Below, in pieces: positions 54,478-63,416 of a stretch of 64,000 nt of DNA. The first letter of the stretch is position 1. Each line of letters opens with the position of its first letter. Both the position numbers and the translations under genes were made by a program. Origin of the DNA: Pseudomonas spelaei (lineage in GTDB: Bacteria > Pseudomonadota > Gammaproteobacteria > Pseudomonadales > Pseudomonadaceae); NCBI RefSeq assembly GCF_009724245.1, contig NZ_WNNK01000025.1, positions 23,061 to 87,060 of the forward strand, read 5' to 3'. The notes beneath the pieces were generated by a model. The model was not told the DNA's origin and ran no database searches. It worked only from the letters and a program-made list of their open reading frames with translations.

Positions 54478-54500
54478 ATGGGTGATTTTCCAGAGTGAAA

Positions 54501-57500
54501 TTAATCGAGGGTATCGAGTAAAGCATTCAACCGAGCCAGGTTGTGTCGCACTTGCGCGGCCAAGGCCGGCGTGACGGCCATGCCGGTCAAGCGACATTCC
54601 AGTTCGACAAACGTGGTCGCCATATCGCTGGCCTGCACCGCGCCCAGGGCTCCGGCCATGCTGTGCAGTTGTTGCGCCACCCGGTTGGCATCGGCGCTGT
54701 CCAACGCTGTCAATGTGGTAAGTACATCCTGGCGCAGTGTGGCGACAAACAGCTCGCGCATTTTCGGCGACAACTGCAACTGTTCGGTAACCGCAGGCAG
54801 GGCGATTTTGCAGTGCTTTTGCAGTTGCGCGCGCAAGGTCGCCAGGTTCAGCGGCTTGACCATCCACGCATTCATGCCGACGGCGGCGCAGCGTTCGCCT
54901 TCTTCGCGCAGGGCATTGGCGGTGACGCCGATAATCGGCAAGGTTTTATCCTGCTGGCGCAGAGCTTCGGCCAACTGATAGCCGTTCATGACCGGCATGT
55001 TCACGTCGGTGAGCACCAGGTCGAAGTGACCGGGTGCCCATTGCACCAGGGCCTGTTCGCCGTTGGCAGCGACCACCACCGAGCAGCCCAGGGCTTCCAG
55101 TTGTTCCTTGATGATTGCCGAGTTGATCACATTGTCTTCGGCGACCAGTACCTTCAGGTTCAGGCTGCGGTTTTTTTCGGATGACTCGGGAAGGCTTTCA
55201 GCACGGCTACCGTGTTGCGCCAGGTATACCGCCTAGGCAATCGCGCGGACATCGTCGGCGTCAACCGCCCAGTCGGTGCCGACTAACTGCGCAGGGTTGG
55301 GCCCGCCCGGCGTGGCAATGATCCGCTGGCCGGGCCAGGGTAAGCTGTGGGCAGGGGGCGACAGATCCACCAGCAGCGCCGATGACGACTGCGCCGTGAA
55401 CGTGTGACAGTCGAGACCCAGGCGGTTGAGCCAGTCGATAAGATGCTGCGCCTGCTCGACGACCGCTGCACGTACATAGACAGCGGGCATATCAGGAGCG
55501 AATAGCGGGCAGTCGGCCAGGTTGCCCGGTACGGTCTCCAGTGCCAGCTGCAGGCTGAAACTGCTGCCCAGGCCAGGTTCGCTGACCACGCTCAACTGGC
55601 CATTCATCAACTCGCACAGCCATTTGCAAATCGCCAGGCCCAGGCCAGCGCCGGCCTGGTTGGTGGCGTCGTTGACTTGGTAGAACGGGTCGAACAGTTG
55701 CTGTTGCTGCGCCTGGGAAATCCCCACGCCCGAATCGCTGACTTGCCATTGCACACGGGCGTTTTCCAACACTCGCACCCGCAATACCACACGACCGTTA
55801 TCGGTGAATTTGATCGCGTTGCTCAGCAGGTTATTGAGGATCTGGCGAATCCGCTGCGGGTCACCGCGCAGCTGATCCGGCAGTGCCACGTCGATACAGG
55901 CATACAGGTGCAACCCCTTGGATCGGGCAAACGCACTGTAGGTGCGTACGACGTCTTCGGTCAGTTCCAGCGGGCAGAAATCCTGGAGTTCGAGGGTCAT
56001 CTGCCCGGCTTCGATCTTCGACACATCCAGCACATCGCTGATCAATTGGAACAAGGTGGCGGACGAGCGTTGGATGGTGTGCAGGTAATCCTGCTGACGC
56101 GGGGCGAGGACGGTCAGACCGAGCAGTTCCAGGGTGCCCAACACACCGTACAGCGGTGTGCGGATTTCATGGCTCATGGTGGCGAGGAAGCGGCTCTTGG
56201 CCTGGTTGGCCGAGTCGGCAGCGTGGCGTGCTTCTTCCAGGGCGGCAGCGTCTTCGATATGCCGGGTCACATCATGCAGCGCGCACAGCCACGCATCCTG
56301 GCCCTGGTAGCGGGTGGGTACAAAGTCGACATGCAGGTGGCGCCCGTCGATCTCGATGTCTGCCTGTCCGGCCTCGGTATGCGACGTGAGCAGGTTTATC
56401 AACTGTCGGCTGTCGTGCCAGGCTTGAGCGCGCTGGTTTTGCAGGAGCACATGGTGATCACTGCGGCGGATCACACACAGGCCGGCGGGTGCTGTGTCGA
56501 TGACTGCGCGGCTGAACGCCTCGCTTTCGGCGATGCTGGCATGGGCGTTTTGTGCAGGCAGGATCACTCGGAACGTGTACCAGCGATTGACCGCTCGACT
56601 GCAGCCGAGCACTGCCACTACCACGGCTACCAGGCACAGCAGTGGCCATAGCGCGTAGTTGAGGAAACTGCGCAGGCTGATCACGTAGATCGCCGTCCAG
56701 TGCTGTTCGCCGGGGCTGCTCAGCTTGAAGACCAGGCCGTCGCGGTTGAAATTCACACCCTCACCTAGTGTTTGTCCGGGCTTCAGGGCGCCAGTCAGTA
56801 CCTTGCCTGTCGGGGTGATCAAGGTGAAGTCATCGTAGATCGACCATTGCATCAGCCGCTCGATGTTATTGATTTGCGACAGGTTCAGTACAGAGCCCAG
56901 CACGACCCACGTATTCGCCCCCTCGATGCTCAACGCCGTTCCTGACAGGTTGATATCGACGTAAGCCAGCAGGGTGGGCGCGGCATTGTTGTCCAGGGCC
57001 GCGTGGTAGGGTATCCAGTGCACTTGATGATCGGGCTGCGACGTGTTTTGCACCCGCAGGTGCTCGTTCAGTTGGGTCATTCCCTTGACCAGCGTGGCCA
57101 CATGTATGGGGCCAGCCCCGCGCAGGCGCCCGGTGGTGGGCACGGCCAGGTTAAAGTTATCGGGGCCATTGAGCAGGATCAACTGGGGGGCTTGGTAATG
57201 CGAGGCCGCCCAGAATGCGCTGTAGTAGGTAGCAAGGTAGGTGCCCAGTGCATGGATTTTCGGGTATTGGCTGGCGGCTATTTTGTCCGGGTTGATCTGC
57301 ACGCTATATGGCAGTGAGAACGGCAAGCCTTGGCCCTCATAGACATCGCGTCCTTCATCGGGCAGAGGCTTTTGCATATACGGCGGCGGCACGTTCGAGA
57401 GGTTCATCTCGTTCTTGGCACTTTCCCGCGAGATATCGCGCAGGAACAGTTCCTGCTCGTCGATATTCTCTATCAGCCGGGCGAAATGGAATTGCAGCGT

Positions 57501-57647
57501 GTCACGCTGTTCATCGAGCATGCGCTGCACGCCCAGGTAGCTGATGCCGAGCAACAGCAGCGCCAGGGCACCGAGCACCAGCAAACCTTTGTTCAGGCGC
57601 TGTGAGCTGCTGGCCAGTTTCTCCAGGAGGGCGTTGGTATGTTGCAT
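54501..57647 (-). pseudogene. Hybrid sensor kinase split by an in-frame amber stop
   Basis: The open part (57647-55233, 804 residues) has TM1 (LLVLGALALLLLGISYLG), a periplasmic sensor, TM2, a PAS-like segment, the HisKA site ATMSHEIRTPLYG (His493) and an ATPase domain (NNLLSNAIKFTDNG, GAGLGLAICK). Codon 805 is TAG at 55233-55235. The same frame then continues at once with a receiver (LKVLVAEDNV, VLTDVNMPVMNG) and an Hpt domain (QLHSMAGALG) to 54501. In the paralogue at 58908 the aligned codon is Gln (AIEQAI versus AIA-stop-AV), so CAG to TAG is the likely event. The truncated kinase lacks receiver and Hpt. Confidence 0.85.
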
Positions 57648-57733
57648 TACAGCGCCTGGACGACGGAGCCGGGAATGTCTTTGGACACGATGACCTCTGT
57701 AGCGAATGACGTTCGGTCACACCGTCCTGCCAG

Positions 57734-58921
57734 TCAATAAACGTTCGCCGGCCCATCATGGGCCAGCAATTGCTGGAATTGATCCGAAGACACGGCGTGG
57801 GAGATCAGAAAACCCTGGACCTGAGTGCAGTCGATCTTACGCAACAGTGCAAGTTCTTGCGCGGTTTCTACACCTTCGGCCACCACGGTCAGGCCCAGTT
57901 GGCGGCCCAGGCTGACGATGCTGGTCAACGCTTGTGCCAGTTCTTCATTGGCATTGCAGCCTTGAACCAAGGCACGGTCGATCTTCAATTCGGTGAAGGG
58001 CGCCGAGACCAGGTTCATATACGAGCTGTAGCCCTTGCCGAAATCGTCCTGAGACAGGCCAAACCCTTTGATCCGCAAGCGGCACGCACCCGCGTAGAAA
58101 TTGCTGATGTCATCGGGTACGGAGCACTCCATCAACTCGAAGCAGATGCGTGCGGGCAAGCCTTGACGCTCCAGCACAAAGGCCAGGATGCGGTCGGGCA
58201 GGTCGTGGCTGTTGAGCAGGTGCGTAGGCAGGTTGACCGACACCGGGATGTCATAGCCCTGCTCGCGCCATGCGGCTTGGGCGCGCATTGCTTGTTCCAG
58301 CACGCACCACAGCAGGCGCTCTTCGAGGTTGAAGGCGATCAAGGCCGGCAAGAAAACGCCAGGCAGCAGCGTGCCGTGCTCGGGGTGCAGCCAACGTATC
58401 AGTGCTTCGGCTGCTACGATGCGACCATTTTCCAGGGCTTTTTTCGGCTGGAACCAGGCTTGCAATTCGCCGTTGTCCAGAGCGCTCGACAGGCTGCGGC
58501 GGTCGATGCCGGGCAGGGTTTCGGCAGGCGCGGTCTGGCGCAGTGCCTGCAACTGATCGATCAGACAGCGCAATGCCGCCGCATTCACCGGCTTGGAAAT
58601 CAGCCCGATGACCTTCACTTGCAGGTTACTCGCCACCAGGCTGGCACCCATCAACATACGGCGCGAGGCCGCGCTCATGATCGCCAGTGCAGGTCGTGAC
58701 GGTTGGGCGGCGAGGCCCTGGATAAATTGCACGCCGTCCATGCCCGGCATCAACAGATCGGTCAGTACCAGGTCGAAGTCGCGTTGCTTCAGGCAGGCCA
58801 ATGCCGCTTCGCCGTCCCTGGCAAATACCAGATCGAAATAACCCAGCGCGTTGAACAGGTTTTGCAAATACAGGTGTTGGAAAGGGTGGTCTTCGACAAT
58901 CAAAATGCTACAGGGCTTCAT
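57734..58921 (-). CDS. EAL-domain response regulator (RocR-like c-di-GMP phosphodiesterase)
   Basis: A 395-residue protein: receiver domain (LIVEDHPFQHLYL, DLVLTDLLMPGMDG) and EAL domain from about 150. Catalytic signature residues are kept: AEALIRW, FELMECS, QDDFGKGYSSY, ELKIDRALV and VAEGVET, so c-di-GMP hydrolysis is expected. In P. aeruginosa, RocR/SadR opposes the RocA-type activator of fimbriae. The gene overlaps the end of the upstream kinase gene by 14 bases. Confidence 0.93.
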   Translation of the reverse strand: MKPCSILIVEDHPFQHLYLQNLFNALGYFDLVFARDGEAALACLKQRDFDLVLTDLLMPGMDGVQFIQGLAAQPSRPALAIMSAASRRMLMGASLVASNLQVKVIGLISKPVNAAALRCLIDQLQALRQTAPAETLPGIDRRSLSSALDNGELQAWFQPKKALENGRIVAAEALIRWLHPEHGTLLPGVFLPALIAFNLEERLLWCVLEQAMRAQAAWREQGYDIPVSVNLPTHLLNSHDLPDRILAFVLERQGLPARICFELMECSVPDDISNFYAGACRLRIKGFGLSQDDFGKGYSSYMNLVSAPFTELKIDRALVQGCNANEELAQALTSIVSLGRQLGLTVVAEGVETAQELALLRKIDCTQVQGFLISHAVSSDQFQQLLAHDGPANVY

Positions 58922-61700
58922 GAGCGACTCGTTCGTAGGGAGCCAGGGCAGTGAACAAGGCTCGCAGCGTGAAAGGTTTGACCAGGCAGTGATTCATGCC
59001 CGCGGCCAGGCACCGGCTATCTTCACCGCGCAGGGCGTTGGCGGTGGCACCGATGATCGGGGTGGTGCAGCCCAGGCTGCGCAGGGCTTCGGCCAATTCG
59101 TAGCCATTGAGCCTGGGCATATTGACGTCGGTGAGGACGATGTCGAACGTGCTGTCGTTCCAGCGTGCCAAGGCTTCCTCACCATCGCGGGTCAAGGTGA
59201 CCGTGCAGCCAAGTTCTTCAAGCTGGTCACGCAGGATCAATTGGTTGATCACGTTGTCTTCGGCTACCAGGATGTGCAAGTGCAACGGGCGCAACGCGTG
59301 CGGCTCTCTGCGTTCCTGGGGCAGGGCAATCTGCCCACCCTGGGCTTGGCGAATCGCCTGCTCGATGGCCTTCAAGTCGTTCAGGTTGACCTTCCAGCCA
59401 TCGGCAGTGAACTGTGGTTCGTGGGTCGCCTCGCCACTGGCGATGACCCGTGGCCCATGCCATGGCAAAACCGAGTGCGGTTCGCAGGGGCCAGGATGCA
59501 GCTCGAGCAATAGGCCTGGCGCCATGCCCACAGGTACGCCGATATGCGGCCGGGCACCCCAGCGACGCAACCAGCCGCTGAAGCTTTCGGCCAGCTCACG
59601 GATGGGGGAGACGACATACACCATCTCCGGCGCCAGTGCCGGCAGAGTTGCCGGTACTGTCTGGTCACGCAACTGTTCCAGCGGCACGTCCAGGGAAAAA
59701 CTGCTGCCCAGGCCCGGCTCGCTGACCATGCGCAAGGTGCCGTTCATCAAGTGGCTCAGGCGCAGGCAAATCGGCAGGCCGAGGCCGGTGCCGGCCATCA
59801 CGTTGGTGTTGCCTTGCGTCTGGTAGAACGGCTCGAAAATACACGCCTGATCATCATGGGCAATGCCTTTGCCGGTGTCCGAGACTTGCCATTGCAGGCA
59901 TACCCGTTCGCCTTCGCGGCTGAGCAGCTTGACCCGCAGCACCACGCGCCCGGAATCGGTGAACTTGACGGCATTGCTCAGCAGGTTATTGAGGATCTGC
60001 CGGACGCGGCTGACATCGCCCTTCAAACGTTCCGGCAGGTGTGGGTCGAGGCAGGCGTACAGCTGCAAGCCTTTGCTCTGCGCCGCTGCCGCATAGCCCT
60101 GCACCACTTCCTGCACCAGGGCCGACAGGCAAAACTCGCTCAACTCCAGGGCCAACTGCCCGGCTTCGATTTTCGACACATCGAGCACATCGCAAATCAA
60201 CTGCAACAAGGTCGCGGACGAGCCTTCGATGGCGCGCAGGTAACTCTTCTGCTGGCTATCCAGGCGGGTGCGGGCGAGCAATTCGAGGGTGCCGAGCACG
60301 CCGTACAGCGGGGTCCGAATTTCATGGCTCATGGTGGCGAGGAACAGGGTCTTCGCTTCGTTGGCCGTATCCGCCGACTGGCGTGCCTGTTCCAGCGCCG
60401 CTTCGATTTGTGTGCGCGCACTGATGTCGCTGAACGCACACAGCAACACGTCTTCGCCCTTATAGCGAGTGGGGGAGCAACTCAGGTACAGGTGGCGGCC
60501 GTCGGCTGTTTCGAAGTAATCGGTGAGGTGTGGGGTGTTGGCATCAAAGGCATCACGAATCCAGCCCGGACCCAGTTGTTGACCACACTGGCCCAGCCAT
60601 TGGCGGGCGAGGGTGTTTTCCAGCACCACCTGGCCGTCGCTGCGGCGCAGCACGCACAGCGCCACGGGCGCGGTCTGGATCACGTCGCGGCTGAACAGCT
60701 CACTTTCCACCAGCGCCTGGATGCGATGGAGCGCCGGGGTAATGAAGCGGTGCTCCAGGCGCCGGGTCAGCACGCACACCAGGCTGATACTCAGCAGGCA
60801 GAATGCCAACGCGCCGAACATTTGCGGCCATAGCGCCCACAGTACGGCGCGTAAGTCGATGGAGTAGGTGAGTTGCCAATCCGACGATTTCAGCTGCTTG
60901 CGCAATACCAACTGCTCGGGCAACCAGCCGGCACCGACAAAACCGAAAAAATCCTGTTGCCGTAACAGCGGTAGATTCTGCCCGGGCGGCGGTTTGTGGC
61001 TGTTACTGAACAGCGCCATGCCCTGGGCGTTGAACATGGTGAATTCGCCAGCACTGTGGTCGCTCAAGGCGCTGGAAATTTCACGGTCGTCCATTTCCAG
61101 GCCGAGCCAGCCGGAGTTCACATCGCGCTCGTCCAGGCGAATGAAGATATACAGCTGGGAGTGCCCATTTGACGCATGGGTTAGCCATAACTCTTGACGG
61201 GTTTTCGACAGCTTGAGGGCGGCCAGTTGATCGAGTATGGCCTGGGGGGAAATCGTGGTCATTGGTGTGGCGCTGTACAACCGCAGCACAGACCCGTCGG
61301 TGCCGACATACAGCAGGTTCAACTGCTTGGCATTCAAGTAGTCCCGCATGCGCTGGGTCAGCCAGATGCTCCATTGCTGGCCCGGCGTTTGCCCCAGCAG
61401 CAGGCGGATTTCTTCATCGGACACCGGCACGTTCATTTCGGACTTGCGCGTGGCCGACAGGCTCAAGCTTTCCAGCAACGCCTCACGGGTGGTGAAGAAG
61501 GTATGCGCCTCCGCGATGGCGCTGCTCATGTAGCTGCGTCGTTGGGAGACTTCATTGTTGAAGGTGAACAACAGGAAGCTATACACACCGCCCAGGATGC
61601 CGACCAGCAGCACCAGCGCAAAAATGCGCAACAGCCGGCGTGCGGCGTTGGGGCGGGAAAGGACCGGGCTGATCTGGTGGAGGTAGTTCTTTAATCTCAT
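58908..61700 (-). CDS. Hybrid sensor histidine kinase (RocS/SadS-like)
   Basis: A 930-residue inner-membrane kinase. TM1 near 24-47 (LLRIFALVLLVGILGGVYSF) is followed by a periplasmic sensor, TM2 near 290, a PAS-like region, HisKA (ATMSHEIRTPLYG, His459), an ATPase domain (NNLLSNAVKFTDSG, GTGLGLPICL) and a C-terminal receiver (ILVAEDNVIN, Asp858 in LTDVNMPRLNG). It ends just after the receiver, without the Hpt domain found in the neighbouring kinase. It would thus need an outside Hpt, and the nearest one is cut off by a stop. The ATG at 61700 has almost no leader after its predicted promoter. Confidence 0.93.
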   Translation of the reverse strand: MRLKNYLHQISPVLSRPNAARRLLRIFALVLLVGILGGVYSFLLFTFNNEVSQRRSYMSSAIAEAHTFFTTREALLESLSLSATRKSEMNVPVSDEEIRLLLGQTPGQQWSIWLTQRMRDYLNAKQLNLLYVGTDGSVLRLYSATPMTTISPQAILDQLAALKLSKTRQELWLTHASNGHSQLYIFIRLDERDVNSGWLGLEMDDREISSALSDHSAGEFTMFNAQGMALFSNSHKPPPGQNLPLLRQQDFFGFVGAGWLPEQLVLRKQLKSSDWQLTYSIDLRAVLWALWPQMFGALAFCLLSISLVCVLTRRLEHRFITPALHRIQALVESELFSRDVIQTAPVALCVLRRSDGQVVLENTLARQWLGQCGQQLGPGWIRDAFDANTPHLTDYFETADGRHLYLSCSPTRYKGEDVLLCAFSDISARTQIEAALEQARQSADTANEAKTLFLATMSHEIRTPLYGVLGTLELLARTRLDSQQKSYLRAIEGSSATLLQLICDVLDVSKIEAGQLALELSEFCLSALVQEVVQGYAAAAQSKGLQLYACLDPHLPERLKGDVSRVRQILNNLLSNAVKFTDSGRVVLRVKLLSREGERVCLQWQVSDTGKGIAHDDQACIFEPFYQTQGNTNVMAGTGLGLPICLRLSHLMNGTLRMVSEPGLGSSFSLDVPLEQLRDQTVPATLPALAPEMVYVVSPIRELAESFSGWLRRWGARPHIGVPVGMAPGLLLELHPGPCEPHSVLPWHGPRVIASGEATHEPQFTADGWKVNLNDLKAIEQAIRQAQGGQIALPQERREPHALRPLHLHILVAEDNVINQLILRDQLEELGCTVTLTRDGEEALARWNDSTFDIVLTDVNMPRLNGYELAEALRSLGCTTPIIGATANALRGEDSRCLAAGMNHCLVKPFTLRALFTALAPYERVAHEAL

Positions 61701-61706
61701 CCCGGC

Positions 61707-61750
61707 ACTTTAGGAGTGGCCGGATGTAGGAGGAATCAGACGATCCTTAG
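61707..61750 (-). promoter_or_regulatory. Hybrid-kinase promoter with locus-specific box
   Basis: Box AATCAGACGATCCTTAG (plus strand, 61734-61750), -35 TTCCTC (61730-61735), 17 bases, -10 TAAAGT (61707-61712) on the minus strand. The geometry is identical to the pilin promoter. The box starts five bases from the adhesin stop. Confidence 0.65.
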
Positions 61751-61754
61751 TTTG

Positions 61755-62705
61755 CTAGAGGTAGTTCATGATGAAGGTGACTTCGGTGTTGGCACTGCCG
61801 GCCTTGAGGTCGCCGGTGGGCAGGCGGTAGTAGGCCGCCGACAAGGGGATGTTGAAGCTGGTGCCGGTGGTGGTGAAGCCGCCGAAGGTGTAGGGGGAGT
61901 CGAAGACAATGGGTTGCTCGGCATCATTCATCACTTGCAGGCCGATGCCGCTGGCGGTGGAGCTGGCATTAAGCGCGACGACGCCTTTTTGGGCGTCGAT
62001 AACCGGGGTGGTGGCCTTGAGTGTATAGGTCACTTTATTGATGCCGGTCTGGCACTGGTTCAAGCCGATGTCGAAGCGGACCGTGCGCGAGGTTGCGCCG
62101 GTGTTGCGAAACTCATGGAGTTGATAGTCGTCGCCCATGGCGACGTGGACGGAAGGGGTCTGGCAGGAGGCCGCGGTCAAGACAAGGGGGTTGATCAGGT
62201 TGTATCGGGTCAAGATCAGGTCGCCGGCCTCCTGGTTGGCCAGGTTGCCGGCAGCAACGTTGACTTGCGGCGCCAGTTTTCCGGATTTGATGATTTCCAG
62301 TCGCATCGCGGACGTCTCATTGGTGTACCTAGACCCTTTGAGCGCATACGGCGCTGGCTCATAGCGAGCGTATATCTCCATCCAAATACGAAAGGAAAGT
62401 CCTGTTTTACCCAGGGGAAAAGACGAGCCGCTGGTAATTGCGCCTAGCGCAGGATTTATAACAACACCGTATTGATAAGCACTGGAGCATGTCCAGGTGT
62501 GCTGCAGTAATTGCAACGTTTCCTGATAGACCACAGTACCGTCAGGGGTGTCAGCGGGGATCGTCAGGCCTTGAGTGGCGAGGCGGCTGCCAAAATTAAG
62601 GCTTTGGCGAACGCCGGAATCGAGTGTGCAGTTCGCCGCAAATAGGGCGGGTGAGCACGCCAGCGTTATAAGCGCGATGCACGTTATGTGTTTTGAGTGC
62701 TTCAT
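61755..62705 (-). CDS. Fimbrial tip/adhesin-type protein
   Basis: A 316-residue secreted protein. The signal peptide (MKHSKHITCIALITLACSPALFA) is followed by a N-terminal domain starting NCTLDSGVRQSLNFG and a C-terminal pilin-like domain ending SANTEVTFIMNYL, with SASCQTPS-type cysteines. Two-domain layout and length fit a tip adhesin of the type-1-like fimbriae encoded at 49743-53721. The receptor-binding half is not recognisable to me. It lies upstream of the hybrid kinase on the same strand and has its own boxed promoter. Confidence 0.8.
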   Translation of the reverse strand: MKHSKHITCIALITLACSPALFAANCTLDSGVRQSLNFGSRLATQGLTIPADTPDGTVVYQETLQLLQHTWTCSSAYQYGVVINPALGAITSGSSFPLGKTGLSFRIWMEIYARYEPAPYALKGSRYTNETSAMRLEIIKSGKLAPQVNVAAGNLANQEAGDLILTRYNLINPLVLTAASCQTPSVHVAMGDDYQLHEFRNTGATSRTVRFDIGLNQCQTGINKVTYTLKATTPVIDAQKGVVALNASSTASGIGLQVMNDAEQPIVFDSPYTFGGFTTTGTSFNIPLSAAYYRLPTGDLKAGSANTEVTFIMNYL

Positions 62706-62740
62706 TGAAAAGTCGATACCCGTTGCTCAATGTTCGGTGC

Positions 62741-62784
62741 AGGGTAGGCGCGTGGCCCGTCGACGCCCATCAGGCAATCCTTAG
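62741..62784 (-). promoter_or_regulatory. Adhesin promoter with a variant of the locus-specific box
   Basis: Variant box CATCAGGCAATCCTTAG (62768-62784, 14 of 17 bases as in the pilin box), then -35 TGGGCG (62764-62769), 17 bases, -10 TACCCT (62741-62746) on the minus strand. -35 and -10 are poor, as expected if activation is essential. Confidence 0.5.
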
Positions 62785-62838
62785 AACCCGGCGCTGCCGC
62801 CAATTACTAAGCAACCTAATTATTCCATTTGACATTCG

Positions 62839-62883
62839 CTGCCTAAGCAGTAACATCTCGCCACACACTCACTGCCTAGGCAG
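62839..62883. promoter_or_regulatory. Paired palindromes CTGCCTARGCAG
   Basis: CTGCCTAAGCAG (62839-62850) and CTGCCTAGGCAG (62872-62883), each followed by TAA, have centres 33 bases apart, about three helical turns. They lie upstream of the adhesin promoter. Likely a binding site for an unknown dimeric regulator. Confidence 0.4.
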
Positions 62884-62940
62884 TAATAAGGTGGCTTTCG
62901 ATGCCTCACTTCACCCCTGACAACTTCCACAACTGCCATC

Positions 62941-63300
62941 CACACAGCAACACGTCGTCGCCCTTATAGTGAGTGGGGGAGCAACTCAGGTACAGGCGGC
63001 CGTCGGCTGTTTCAAAGTAATCGGGGAGAGGCGGGTTGGATCAAAGGCATCACGAATCCAGCTCAAGCTCTCCAGCAAGGCCTCACGAGTGCTGAAGAAG
63101 GTATGCGCCTCGGAGATGGCGCAGCTCATGTAGCTGTGCTGCTAGGAGACTTCATTGTTGAAGGTAAACAACAGGAAGCTATACACGCCGGCCAGGATAC
63201 CGACCAGCAGCACCAGCGCAAAAATGCGCAACAGCCGGCGTGCGGCGTTGGGGCTGGAAAGAACCTGGCTGATCTGGTGGAGGTGGTTCTTTAATCTCAT
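62941..63300 (-). pseudogene. Relic of a second copy of the RocS-like hybrid kinase
   Basis: From the ATG at 63300 the minus strand repeats the N-terminus of the 930-residue kinase (MRLKNHLHQISQVLSSPNAA and TM1), then hits a TAG where the intact gene has Gln (NNEVS-stop). At about 63061 the homology jumps to a segment matching 60437-60570 of the intact gene, so about 0.9 kb is missing, and it ends at about 62941. The upstream promoter and box are copied too. It is a dead remnant. Confidence 0.88.
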
Positions 63301-63306
63301 CCCGGT

Positions 63307-63350
63307 ACTTTAAGGGCCGCCGCAGGCACGTAAAATCAGACGATCCCTAG
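63307..63350 (-). promoter_or_regulatory. Copied boxed promoter of the kinase relic
   Basis: Box AATCAGACGATCCCTAG (63334-63350, 16 of 17), -35 TTTTAC (63330-63335), 17 bases, -10 TAAAGT (63307-63312). Same geometry as the other three. Confidence 0.6.
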
Positions 63351-63416
63351 AAAGGCGCGTGTTCTACATCATCAGCGTGCGCGTTGTCATGGAGCGTTCC
63401 GGCAGAAAACTTTAAT

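Noticed and set aside
54478..54867. N-terminal extension of the NarL-type response regulator
   Set aside because: The extension is an out-of-frame reading of the kinase Hpt region; the receiver begins properly at the ATG at 54477.
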